Below, in pieces: positions 17,154 to 25,149 of a stretch of DNA of 45,290 bases; positions within the stretch are counted from its first letter, which is position 1, and each line of letters opens with the position of its first letter. Origin of the DNA: Streptomyces cirratus. Its GTDB lineage: Bacteria; Actinomycetota; Actinomycetes; Streptomycetales; Streptomycetaceae. Below the pieces are notes generated by a model, which did not search any database, was not told the origin of the DNA, and saw nothing but the letters and a program-made list of their open reading frames with translations. Location of the stretch: NCBI RefSeq assembly GCF_014650775.1, contig NZ_BMVP01000027.1, positions 1 to 45,290 on the forward strand, in the 5' to 3' direction. Both the position numbers and the translations under genes were made by a program.

Positions 17154-17433
17154 GGCGGCCTTTCGGTTCGGCAGTGCGAGCCCCTACCGCGGCCGTCGGC
17201 GCCGGTGCTGTCCGAACTCCCGCCGACCCGAGCAGAATCGCTCCTCCCTCACCCGGTCAGACGGAAGGTCCCGCCCTGCCGGCCTCATCGGAGGTTCCCG
17301 GCGTGAGGCGGTCCCGGCCCGCGCCGCCTCACGCTCGGGTTACGAAACGACCGTGGCGCGGCACAGGAGTTCGCGGCCGGATCCGGCCGGGTAGGAACCC
17401 CGGGCGAATGCGCAGACACCAGGGAAAGCCCGC

Positions 17434-17560
17434 ATGTGTGACCGGGACAGACTGGGCGTGGTGTTCGTCCACGGCTTCGCCTCCGGGCCGAAGGTGGGGA
17501 CCGGTTCCTCTCCCTCACACGGACCTCGGCTTCGTCGACGCCCGGAGGAAGGGCAGAAGC
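17434..17560 (+). pseudogene. Remnant of an alpha/beta-hydrolase start
   Basis: The frame at 17434 has DRLGVVFVHGFASGPKV, the first strand and oxyanion loop of an alpha/beta-hydrolase or lipase domain. Continuation would need frame changes (DRFLSLTRT, then DLGFVDARR). No nucleophile elbow or remaining domain follows. Similar N-terminal hydrolase segments occur in large STAND proteins, but no NTPase is present here. The bases before it (17154-17433) show nothing recognisable. Confidence 0.45.
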
Positions 17561-17564
17561 CGGG

Positions 17565-18042
17565 GTGGGCGCGTCATCGTGGCAGTACATCGAGCCTTAT
17601 TCCGGAGATCTCGCGGCGGCTTTGGCCACCGTGCGACAGCGCGAGTTCGAAAGGCTCTTCTTCCACGGAACCCGCTGGAACGGACTCCAGCCCGCAGGCA
17701 TGTCGTTCACCTCTATCGACGACCTCGACGCTCTGTGGGAAGACGAGACCTTCGGCAGCGAAGGAACGCACACGATCATCGGCGTGTGGGAGGTGATCGA
17801 GGCCGGGGCATACGACGATTTCCAACCGTGCGCCCGCTGTCGGGCAGGAATCCATCGAGATCTTCGAAACCGCGGAGCCGACCCGAGCAGATTTCGAACG
17901 AACTCAGGAGCGTTACGACGCACGGCACCCAGACTCGGAGGAACTGTGGGACATGCCGGGTTGGTCAGCGTGGTGCGTGCCGTTGAAGGACGCCGATGGA
18001 GTGGACACCATGATCGCCTTTTGGGGCAGGTCCGGCGACTGA
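17565..18042 (+). pseudogene. Frameshifted hypothetical protein
   Basis: Frame 1 starts at 17565 (MGASSWQYIEPYSGDLAAAL, SEGTHTIIGVWEVIEAGAYD). Near 17826-17850 homologous coding passes through a second frame (VRPLSG) into a third (QESIEIFETAEPTRADFE, ERYDARHPDSEELWDMPGW, DTMIAFWGRSGD, stop at 18040). The joined product would be about 158 residues and looks like a small soluble actinomycete protein of unknown function. Two single-base changes close together explain it. It could be an intact gene with a base-call error in the GC-rich stretch. Confidence 0.55.
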
Positions 18043-18126
18043 CGGCCATGGCTTGATCCACAGATCTTGACTATTGCTCCCATGTCCGAGCACCGGAGGG
18101 TTGGTAGTCGGTTGTTCCGCACCATC

Positions 18127-18170
18127 TCAGCCGGATCTGAAGCCGGATCTCAGCCGGATCTGAAGCCGGC
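18127..18170 (-). repeat. 23-base tandem duplication at the gene end
   Basis: The unit CTTCAGATCCGGCTGAGATC recurs in tandem with a 23-base period. Because 23 is not a multiple of three, it shifts the reading frame and moves the stop codon, changing the last few residues. Confidence 0.6.
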
Positions 18171-18780
18171 AGCCGCCAGGGCGATCGTCGGTGTCGATGC
18201 CGATCGTCACCGGGCCGCGGTCGGTCTCCGCCCAGTGATACCCGGTGTTCACACACTGGCCGGCGGCGCCATCTGCGTCGTACTGGATGTCGAGTGCGTA
18301 GTAGTCGCGGATCGTCGGAACGGTGAAGGTGAGTGTGCAGCCGCCCGGCCGGTTGTCGGTGTCGATCCGAATGCTGGGGCCGAAGGTGCGGGCATCCCCC
18401 CGGATCGGCATCCGGTAGACGCCCTGGTTCCCGCACTGGCCCGGGTCCCCGCCGGATGTGGCCGCGAAGCCGTACGTGAGGGACAAACCCTGCAAGGAAT
18501 TGTCCGGGTCGTACACGCCGAACGCCAGCTGGCAACCGCCCCGGCGCCCGTCGGTGTCGAGGCGGATCGCATCGGTCCAGTTCCCCACGGAGTGCCACTG
18601 ATCACCTGTCCGCCCGCCGCACTGGCCGGGATCGCCGTCGGTGTTGAACCGGATGCCGATCTCAGGAGGCGTGAGCAGCCTGGATGTGGCCTGGGCGTGC
18701 GGCGCTGGGAGAACAGTCGCCGTGGCCGCCGCTGTGACGGCCACCGCGATGACTGAGAACCTCCGTGCGATGCGCCTCAT
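18127..18780 (-). CDS. Secreted protein with RPGGC repeats, paralogue of 12928-13575
   Basis: A 217-residue exported protein with signal peptide residues 1-31 (AVAVTAAATATVLPAPHAQA). The mature part has LDTDGRRGGC, IDTDNRPGGC and IDTDDRPGGC, with GQCG, GQCG and GQCV sites between them. This is the same order as in the paralogue; both also share PEIGxxFNxDGxPGQCGGRTG. The function is unknown. A good ribosome site (GAAGGGA) precedes 18780. The C-terminus is altered: a 23-base tandem duplication over the stop region adds SGFRSG after LQIRLR. It is oriented opposite to its paralogue, about 5 kb away. Confidence 0.78.
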   Translation of the reverse strand: MRRIARRFSVIAVAVTAAATATVLPAPHAQATSRLLTPPEIGIRFNTDGDPGQCGGRTGDQWHSVGNWTDAIRLDTDGRRGGCQLAFGVYDPDNSLQGLSLTYGFAATSGGDPGQCGNQGVYRMPIRGDARTFGPSIRIDTDNRPGGCTLTFTVPTIRDYYALDIQYDADGAAGQCVNTGYHWAETDRGPVTIGIDTDDRPGGCRLQIRLRSGFRSG

Positions 18781-19180
18781 GTCATCGGTTCCCTTCGAAG
18801 TGGGATGTCTGCTAGGCCCCCGTCAAAGCACAGCAATTCCGAAGGCGTGAACACGCCAATTGCAGTCCGACAGGCCGCGTTGTCACCCGACCAGTTCAAC
18901 CCCGCCTACGGCCGCCCCTGTGGAACGGCAGGGGCGCGCATGCGGCGGGCGCGTTCTGTGCAGTGGATCCCGCCCTCGATGTGGGTCTCCCTGGCCCGGC
19001 CCGGCGGCTGTGCCGTGGCCGGGGCACCACGTGTGAATGGGTGCGGAGGTGGCGCTGTGTGGGCGTCAGCCAGGACGGGGCGGCTGCCCCAGCTCATCCT
19101 GTGCTGCAGTAGTGATCACGGCTCTCAGGAAGTGGCCAAGCGGCTGCCAGCGGGGCTCGACCGGGAAGGTGGCCGGCTGT
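18781..19180. other. Intergenic stretch, no gene recognised
   Basis: It holds the promoter side of the secreted-protein gene. I see no credible coding frame, RNA gene or strong hairpin. Confidence 0.4.
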
Positions 19181-19414
19181 CATGAGCGTGCTTCTTCACA
19201 GCGCCCACCGCGACCCCGTCCCGCTCTCCGGCCAGGGGGGCAGCGAATTCCGCCTCCAAGTGGCAGTCCATCACCGGGCGGGTTGCGTCCCCGTGCTCCT
19301 GGCACCAGCCCGCCGAGGCGACGCCTTCGCAGTCGTGCCTCCTGGAGCTTCCCCCGGACCGGCGTATGCAACCGCGAGGCGTTTCACTCCGACCCGAGCC
19401 GATCGAGGCGGCGC

Positions 19415-19464
19415 CCCGCAGGCCCGCAGGCCCGCAGGCCCGCAGGCCCGCAGGCCCGCAGGCC
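19415..19464 (+). repeat. Six tandem copies of CCCGCAGG
   Basis: Six perfect 8-base units run from 19415 to 19462, followed by a partial unit. The period is not a multiple of three, so copy-number changes would shift any frame crossing it. It is a likely slippage hotspot. Confidence 0.85.
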
Positions 19465-19737
19465 GGGTGAGCGTGAGGCGCAGGCCGCCCGACCCGGAAC
19501 GGAACCGCTCCGCCACCCGCACCTGCCCCCCTGACCGCCAACCGGCTCGTGCCGGCGCGGTCAGGCGGCACAGCGACGCCCCGACCTCTCTGGCCGCCAG
19601 CCCGGTCAGTGCGTCGGCGTCGGCGTCGGTGGACCAGCCGGAAAACAAGTCCTCTCCGGCCCCGTCGTCGGCCACCTTCCACACGTGCTTCGCGCCGGAG
19701 GCGGCCGCAGCTTTCGCCGTGCCGCCCATCTCCCGCG

Positions 19738-19825
19738 CAACGTCGTGCTCGTCCACGGAGGGTTCGGGGACGGCTCGGGCTGGCAGGGCGTCTACAACGC
19801 CCTGAAGACGGACGGCTACAACGTG
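19738..19825 (+). pseudogene. N-terminal fragment of an alpha/beta-hydrolase
   Basis: It encodes RNVVLVHGGFGDGSGWQ and GVYNALKTDGYNVAI, the beginning of a known alpha/beta-hydrolase type. The next residues do not continue the domain, so only about 30 codons survive. Confidence 0.6.
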
Positions 19826-20296
19826 GCGATCGATGGCGTCGGTGGTCAGGCCGCCGCCCTGGGCCAGCTCGGCGGAGCCGCCGCCTCGGCCGCCGAGGAG
19901 TTGCTTGACCAGCGCCGAGGCGTTCAGACCCGCCTTCCGGGCCGCAGGATTGAGGGCGATGACCAGACCGGTGCCCGTCCCGACCGCGGCCGCCGCCGGC
20001 TGCCGAGTGGGCAGCCGGTCGCGGACGGCCAGGGCGAGCGCCCGGGCCTCGTCTGCCGCGCCCTCCGCAGTGGCCTCCCTCGACGACCACCTGATCCGCG
20101 AGGCCATTTCCGAGGCGGGCTACTCCGTCGCGGCGGTCCGCTGACCGGCCATACGGCCTGCGTACCGCGCCGCTTCAATGCCCGTGCGAAAAGATCCGGA
20201 GTCCGGGAACTTCTCGCATGCACCGTCCGACTACCGCTGTGTGGAGGTCGGCACGGCCCGCCCTCACACAGCAGCGAACGACCCGAAGGATGTGTG

Positions 20297-20932
20297 ATGG
20301 GCGGGCTCGATGTACGCATGCGGGGAGTCGCCTGCCGGCACGGCCGGGTGGAGGCCGTCGCCGACGTGGATCTGGAGATCGCCGCAGGTGAGCGGGTGGC
20401 GCTGACCGGAACCAACGGGTCGGGCAAGACCACCCTCCTGCGCGCGGTTCTCGGCCTGCACCGCCAGGTGGCGGGCTCGATCCTGGTCGGTGGACGGGAC
20501 ACCCGCACGCCGGCGGAATGGGCCTGGCGGCGCCGGTCCTGTGCCTGGATCCCCCAGAAGCCCGCCGCCGGCCGTTTCCCACTGCTGGGCGCGGAGTTGC
20601 TGGCCAGCAGCGCCGCGCCGGACGACGCCTCCGAGGCAGCCGACCGGCTCGGGGTGGGTCAGCTCACCGCACGGCCGCTCCACACTCTCTCCGGGGGTCA
20701 GTTGCAACGCATGTACCTGGCCCGGGCCATCGGCTGCGTGGCCGCGGGCGCCGAAGTGCTGCTGGCCGACGAGCCGACCGCCGCCCTCGACTTCGACGGG
20801 CAGGCGGAGGCCGCCGACGTCCTGACCTCGCTACCGGTGACACTCGTCGTCGTGACCCACGACCGGGCCCTCGCGGACCGCTGCGACCGGGTCCTGGAGA
20901 TGGCCGCGGGCCGGCTGCGGGAGGTCCGGTGA
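20297..20932 (+). CDS. Metal ABC transporter ATP-binding protein (ZnuC-like)
   Basis: A 211-residue ABC ATPase. Visible motifs are Walker A GTNGSGKT (residues 38-45), the Q-loop in IPQKP, the signature LSGGQLQR, Walker B VLLADEPTAAL and the switch His in VVVTHDR. It energises uptake through the permease encoded next, whose GTG start overlaps this stop codon (GGTGACC), so the two are translationally coupled. The start at 20297 follows GAAGGA. At about 210 residues it is compact but normal for zinc/manganese family ATPases. Confidence 0.88.
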   Translation: MGGLDVRMRGVACRHGRVEAVADVDLEIAAGERVALTGTNGSGKTTLLRAVLGLHRQVAGSILVGGRDTRTPAEWAWRRRSCAWIPQKPAAGRFPLLGAELLASSAAPDDASEAADRLGVGQLTARPLHTLSGGQLQRMYLARAIGCVAAGAEVLLADEPTAALDFDGQAEAADVLTSLPVTLVVVTHDRALADRCDRVLEMAAGRLREVR

Positions 20933-21798
20933 CCACCCTCGCCACCGCCGACATCGGCGCCCTGCTCCAGCTGGTCCCCGTACAGCGGGCCGGGGCGGCC
21001 CTGCTGCTTGCTGCGGTCGGCCTGCCGGTCATCGGGGTCGTCATCGTCGGGCTCGACATCATGCCGGTGCGGTTCGCGATGATGCACGTCGCCCTGCTGG
21101 GCATCGCCGTCGGCCTCCTCACCGGGCTCGACCCGATGCTGTGCGCGCTCGTCGCCTGCGCCCTGGCCGGAGCGGGCGTGGCACCCCTCGCCCGCACGCC
21201 GGACGGCCTCTCAGGGGCGATGGGGCTGCTCATGAGCCTGGCCATCGCCGCCGCACTGCTGCTGCTCGCCGTGTCGGGGGTCAACGCGTCGGGGGCGTTC
21301 GCTCTCCTGTGGGGGTCGATCCTGTCCGTCGGCACCCCCGACCTCGTCGTCCTGGGCGTGCTCGCCGTGCTCGTGCCCGGCCTCTTCTGGTGGAAGCGGC
21401 GCGACATCGGCCTGCTCCTGTACGACCGCGAACTTGCCCAGTGCTCCGGCGTCGACGTACGAGCCCTGACAGCAGCGCTGCTGGTGCTGGTCGCGGTTGC
21501 GGTGGCCGGAGCCATCAAGCTCACCGGGGCGCTGCTCGTCGACGCCCTGACCCTGCTGCCCGCCCTCGCCGCCCGGCGTCTGGGCAGCTCGCTGAAGTCG
21601 ATCACCCTCTGGGCGATCGGCATCGGCGTGACCGTGAACCTGACGGGATTCCTCCTGGCCCTGTGGCTCGACTGGCCACCGGGCCCGGTCCTCGTCCTGA
21701 CGGCGGGAGCACTCGTCCTCGCCGTCCATCTCATTTCCGAACGGAGAACCAGCCCATGGCGCGCACCCGCGTCCGCATCCCTTCCCTCCTCGCACTGA
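20929..21798 (+). CDS. Metal ABC transporter permease (ABC-3, ZnuB-like)
   Basis: A 289-residue membrane protein with about eight helices. It has the ABC-3 features: an early VGLDIMPVRFAMMHVALLG segment and, later, the cytoplasmic-loop region followed by GALLVDALTLLPALAARRL. It forms the channel for divalent metal (zinc or manganese) import. The GTG start at 20929 overlaps the ATPase stop, and the end overlaps the substrate-binding protein start by 43 bases, so the three genes form a tight operon. Which metal is carried cannot be decided from sequence. Confidence 0.88.
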   Translation: MTTLATADIGALLQLVPVQRAGAALLLAAVGLPVIGVVIVGLDIMPVRFAMMHVALLGIAVGLLTGLDPMLCALVACALAGAGVAPLARTPDGLSGAMGLLMSLAIAAALLLLAVSGVNASGAFALLWGSILSVGTPDLVVLGVLAVLVPGLFWWKRRDIGLLLYDRELAQCSGVDVRALTAALLVLVAVAVAGAIKLTGALLVDALTLLPALAARRLGSSLKSITLWAIGIGVTVNLTGFLLALWLDWPPGPVLVLTAGALVLAVHLISERRTSPWRAPASASLPSSH

Positions 21799-22595
21799 CC
21801 GCGGTCACGCTGGCCCTCGTCACCGGCTGCGGCAACAACAGCGACAGCACCGGCGAAGGCAAGAACGACGGCACCTCGTCCCCCGCCGCGTCCGGCGCGC
21901 CCAAGGCCGGGAAGAAGCGCGTGGTGGTCGTCACCACCACCTGGGAAGGGGCCTTCGCCAAGGCCGCGGGCGCCGAGGACGTCAAGGTCATCGTCCCTCA
22001 GTCCGTCCACCACGCCCCCGACTACGACCCCAAGCCCTCGGACCTCGCCGCCGTGGCCAAGGCCGACTTCGTGCTGTACGCGCCGTTCGAGCCGTACGCC
22101 GCGAAGATCAAGGAGGCCGCCGGCTCCAAGGCGAAGCTCGTCGAGGTCAACCTCGACAACGACCCCGACAAGGTCAAGGCCGAGGTCGACAAGCTGGGCG
22201 CGCTCTTCGGCACGGCCGACGCCGCGACCACGTGGAAGACCGGCTTCGATGCCGAGTACGGCAAGCTGAACAAGGACCTCCAGGCCGCCTGGCCCGCCGG
22301 CAAGAGCCCGAACGTCGTCACCCAGGTCTTCACCGCCTGGGCGGCCAAGCTCGCCGGCGCCACCACCGTGGGCACGTACGGCCCCGAGGCCGTCACCCCG
22401 GCGCAGCTCGCCGAGCTCTCCTCCAAGAAGCCGGCCCTGGTCCTGGACAACGTCCACATGTCGACCGGGACAGTGCTGCCCGACTCCGGCGCGAAGCAGA
22501 TCGAGATCGTCAACTATCCGGGGGAGGACCTCGAACTGCTGCCGGTCTACCGCAACGCGGCGGCCGAGCTGAAGAAGGCCGTGAGCACCTCCTGA
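21756..22595 (+). CDS. Metal-binding lipoprotein of the ABC transporter (ZnuA-like)
   Basis: A 279-residue lipoprotein. The lipobox LVTGC places the lipidated Cys at about residue 24, followed by a Ser/Gly/Asn-rich linker. The mature domain begins RVVVVTTTWEGAF. Likely metal ligands include the His pair in VHHAPDYDPKPSD and the later His in DNVHMSTG. It has no long His-rich loop, unlike typical ZnuA, so a short AztC-like or manganese-type binder is possible. The start at 21756 has GGAGAA upstream and overlaps the permease gene. Confidence 0.85.
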   Translation: MARTRVRIPSLLALTAVTLALVTGCGNNSDSTGEGKNDGTSSPAASGAPKAGKKRVVVVTTTWEGAFAKAAGAEDVKVIVPQSVHHAPDYDPKPSDLAAVAKADFVLYAPFEPYAAKIKEAAGSKAKLVEVNLDNDPDKVKAEVDKLGALFGTADAATTWKTGFDAEYGKLNKDLQAAWPAGKSPNVVTQVFTAWAAKLAGATTVGTYGPEAVTPAQLAELSSKKPALVLDNVHMSTGTVLPDSGAKQIEIVNYPGEDLELLPVYRNAAAELKKAVSTS

Positions 22596-22751
22596 ACCCC
22601 TGCGCCGATACCCATCGGCCGTCCGCATCCCGGGACGGACTGCACGAACCGCCCCGGGATGCACCATTTGGGCCTCTGATCCCTCCTGTGATTCGGCTCC
22701 CCGCAGGGCGCTCCGTTGGTAGCCGGGCACTCCCGCCCGACGGCTTTCCCG

Positions 22752-22765
22752 GGGACCAACGTCCC
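22752..22765. promoter_or_regulatory. DosR/DevR-like palindrome GGGACCAACGTCCC
   Basis: It matches the core of the actinobacterial DosR/DevR consensus (GGGAC, four bases, GTCCC) and lies 108 bases upstream of the His/Met-rich membrane protein start. It suggests hypoxia or redox control. A single short match can arise by chance in GC-rich DNA. Confidence 0.4.
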
Positions 22766-22872
22766 TCGGCTGGGGTGGCACTGACGGTTCATAGGCACAC
22801 CGGAAGGTGCGCCCCGGGACTCCATGCCGCCCGGCACACAGCGTCGGCCACCGCGTAGGGCGCGCATAAGTT

Positions 22873-23519
22873 GTGCCGGTGCGCGGACCGGGAACCTGGC
22901 TGAGGCGGACCCGGACGGGTCTGCTCTGTGCTTCCGCTTGCCTGTCTCTTGGCGCCGCGAGCCATGTCCTGGCCGGCGGACAGCTGCCCGACGCGGCGAG
23001 CACGGTCGGGCTCTTCGCCGCCCTGAGCCTCGTGTGCGGTCTGCTCCTGGGCGGGCGTCCCCGGCGTTTCGAGACGACGACGATCGCCTTGGGCGTCGTC
23101 CAGTTCTCCCTCCACTTCGCCTTCCACTCGCTGTCCGGCGGGGACCACGGCGGACCGGGCATGTCTTCCGGACAGCAGGCCACCACTCCATGGCCGGCAT
23201 GGGCCACGCCTCCTTCATGCACCCGGGGGCGGACATGGCCGGCATGGGTCTTCCCGGACACTCCATGACTTCGGCCATGACCCTGGCGCACGGGCTGGCG
23301 ACGCTCGGCACCGCGCTGTGCGTGATCTTCGGGGAGCGGATCCTGCGGCGTCTCGCCGCCCTGCTGCTCCCCTCCCTGTCCCCCGGTGCGCTCCCTGCCC
23401 TGCCTGCCGTACCGGAGCGGCCGCGGCTCGCGCCCGCCCAGCCCGCAGCTCGTCGGTTCGGTGTCCTGCTCGCCCGGACGTGCCCCAGGCGCGGTCCTCG
23501 TCCGGCGATGTCCGCCTGA
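22873..23519 (+). CDS. His/Met-rich membrane protein, frameshifted near 23180
   Basis: The first frame (GTG at 22873) gives about 100 residues with three membrane segments (LLCASACLSLGAASHVLAGG; VGLFAALSLVCGLLLGG; FSLHFAFHSLSGG). The frame must then shift near 23180 to continue with GHHSMAGMGHASFMHPGADM, a Met/His-rich loop, and another membrane helix (AHGLATLGTALCVIFGERIL). Taken together this is one protein of about 215 residues, topologically like the gene at 33267. The Met/His loop suggests copper or other soft-metal binding. The neighbours (metal ABC transporter, PepSY protein) agree. Without the shift the protein ends at 23268 with a nonsense tail. Confidence 0.65.
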
Positions 23520-23536
23520 TCACTCGCACGTGATCA
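23517..23536. promoter_or_regulatory. Inverted repeat TGATCAC-N6-GTGATCA
   Basis: A perfect 7-base inverted repeat with a 6-base spacer starts at the stop codon of the preceding gene, about 95 bases upstream of the PepSY gene. It could be an operator for that gene. It is AT-richer than its surroundings. Confidence 0.4.
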
Positions 23537-23543
23537 CGACACC

Positions 23544-23560
23544 CGCCCCCTCTGGGGGCG
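23544..23560 (+). terminator. Short hairpin CGCCCCC-TCT-GGGGGCG
   Basis: A 7-base perfect stem with a three-base loop lies between the His/Met-rich gene and the PepSY gene. It may end transcription of the upstream gene. Confidence 0.45.
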
Positions 23561-23629
23561 GCTTCCCCGCACCGGCCCGGCGACGCCCGCCCCGGTGCGG
23601 ACACGCGTACATCGATCGGAGAAACAGGC

Positions 23630-25081
23630 ATGTCTTCAACCACCGAACAGGCACCGGACAGACCGGCGGCCGCAGCCGCCCCCAACCCGGCGCCGGCCGG
23701 GCGCTCCTGGCGGGGCGTACGGGCCCAACTCGTCCGGCTGCACTTCTACGCCGGGGTGTTCGCCGCCCCGTTCCTGCTCATCGCCGCCCTGACCGGGCTC
23801 GCGTACACGTTCACCCCGCAGCTCGACCAGGCCGTCTACGGCGACCAGCTGCGCGTCGAGAAGGTCGGCGAGGCGCCGCTCCCCCTGGCGCAGCAGATCG
23901 CCGCCGCGCGCAGCGCCCACCCGGAGGGCACCCTCGCCTCCGTCGTCACCCCGGCCGGTCCGGAGAACACCACGCGCGTCGTCCTGTCCGTGCCCGAGCT
24001 CGGGGAGAAGCAGCGCACGGTCTTCGTCGACCCCTACACGGCGAAGGTCCAGGGCGAGCTGACCACCTGGTGGGGGTCGACGCCCCTCACCACCTGGCTC
24101 GACGACCTGCACCGCAACCTGCACCTGGGCGAATTCGGCCGTCTCTACTCGGAGGTCGCCGCGAGCTGGCTCTGGGTGCTCGTCGCCGGCGGTCTCGTCC
24201 TGTGGATCGGCCGCAGCCGGGGCCAGCGGGCGAAGTCCGCCCGCGGCGTGCTGCTGCCCGACCGCGGGGCCCGCGGAGTGCGTCGTACCCGCAGCTGGCA
24301 CGCCGCGACCGGCGTGTGGCTGGCGCTGGGCCTGTTCTTCCTCAGCGCGACGGGCCTGACCTGGTCCCACTACGCGGGTGACCGATTCGGCCAGCTGCTG
24401 GACGCGGTGAAGGGGCACCCCCCGGAACTCGACCCGCTGCTTCCCGGTGCGCAGCCACCGGCCGAGGACGAAGGCGGGGAGCACGCCGGGCATGCCGGGC
24501 ACGGCGCGGCAGAGGAGAGCGCCAAGGTGGACCCGGCCGGCTTCGAGGCCGCCCTCGCGGTGGCGCGCAAGGCCGGGCTGGGCGGCACCGTGTCGGTGAC
24601 GCCGCCGGAGAACGCGTCCAGCGCTTGGGTCGTGGCCCAGAACGACAACACCTGGCCGGTCCACTACGACAAGGTCGCCGTGGACACCGCCAAGGGTGAG
24701 GTGACCTCCCACACCCGGTGGGCGGACTATCCGGCGCTGGCCAAGCTGAGCAAGCTCGGCGTCCAGGGCCACATGGGCGTGCTCTTCGGGATCGTCAACC
24801 AGATCGTGCTCGCTGCGGTCGCCATCGGCTTGACCCTGGTGACGGTCTGGGGCTATCGGATGTGGTGGCAGCGGCGTCCCACGCGTGAGGACCGCAAGGC
24901 CGCCTTCGGCAAGGCGCCCGCCCGCGGCACCTGGCGGCAGCTGCCGCCGGTGGTGCTCGTCGTGGGTGTTCCGGCGGTCGTCGCCCTGGGCTGGGCGCTG
25001 CCCGTACTCGGGGGGACGCTGCTCGGCTTCGTCGTCGTCGACGTGGCCGTCGGCCTGGTCAAGCGGTCCCGGACCGCCTGA
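23630..25081 (+). CDS. PepSY-associated transmembrane protein
   Basis: A 483-residue membrane protein of the PepSY-TM type. The order is: a cytosolic start, helix 1 (LHFYAGVFAAPFLLIAALTG, about residues 37-56), an outer PepSY-like domain, helix 2 (SWLWVLVAGGLVLWIG), helix 3 with RSWHAATGVWLALGLFF, a second outer domain with an HAGHAGH stretch near residue 285, then helices near 395 and two at the C-terminus. Such proteins are linked to iron or copper handling and membrane redox; some reduce metal chelates. His residues in the helices (RLHFYAG, DLHRNLHLG, RSWHAATG, QGHMGV) could bind heme or metal. A good ribosome site (GGAGAA) precedes the ATG. Confidence 0.85.
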   Translation: MSSTTEQAPDRPAAAAAPNPAPAGRSWRGVRAQLVRLHFYAGVFAAPFLLIAALTGLAYTFTPQLDQAVYGDQLRVEKVGEAPLPLAQQIAAARSAHPEGTLASVVTPAGPENTTRVVLSVPELGEKQRTVFVDPYTAKVQGELTTWWGSTPLTTWLDDLHRNLHLGEFGRLYSEVAASWLWVLVAGGLVLWIGRSRGQRAKSARGVLLPDRGARGVRRTRSWHAATGVWLALGLFFLSATGLTWSHYAGDRFGQLLDAVKGHPPELDPLLPGAQPPAEDEGGEHAGHAGHGAAEESAKVDPAGFEAALAVARKAGLGGTVSVTPPENASSAWVVAQNDNTWPVHYDKVAVDTAKGEVTSHTRWADYPALAKLSKLGVQGHMGVLFGIVNQIVLAAVAIGLTLVTVWGYRMWWQRRPTREDRKAAFGKAPARGTWRQLPPVVLVVGVPAVVALGWALPVLGGTLLGFVVVDVAVGLVKRSRTA

Positions 25082-25087
25082 GCAGGA

Positions 25088-25122
25088 GGGGCGGGAGGGC
25101 ATCCTGAATGCCTTCCCGCCCC
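25088..25122. terminator. Strong bidirectional terminator hairpin
   Basis: GGGGCGGGAGGGCAT and ATGCCTTCCCGCCCC pair over 15 positions (one G-T wobble) around the loop CCTGA. It sits between two convergent genes, 7 bases after the PepSY stop and 28 bases from the DJ-1/PfpI stop, so it can serve both. Confidence 0.85.
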
Positions 25123-25149
25123 TGTGGTCTCCCGTACGCGGTTGGCTCC

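Larger units (their letters stand above)
19181..20296. other. Mosaic of gene fragments without an intact gene
   Basis: The stretch contains an 8-base tandem repeat (19415), a hydrolase N-terminus (19738) and a minus-strand frame with protein-like runs (DLFSGWSTDADADALTGLA, TGLVIALNPAARKAG). It also has a short plus-strand end, DDHLIREAISEAGYSVAAVR, stop near 20144, which resembles the last strand and helix of a heavy-metal-associated (CopZ-like) domain. None forms a whole gene. The last 150 bases presumably hold the promoter of the metal ABC operon; I see no clear Zur or CsoR site there. Confidence 0.45.

Noticed and set aside
20664..23291. A very long minus-strand open frame opposite the metal ABC transporter genes
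   Set aside because: It has no ribosome site or motif, is rich in Arg, Pro and Ala, and mirrors three clearly coding genes. Such antisense frames are expected in GC-rich DNA.
22752..23536. A zinc (Zur) or copper (CsoR) operator for the metal genes
   Set aside because: No sequence near 20150-20296 or 22600-23630 resembles the usual AT-rich Zur box or the CsoR palindrome; only the DosR-like and TGATCAC repeats were seen.
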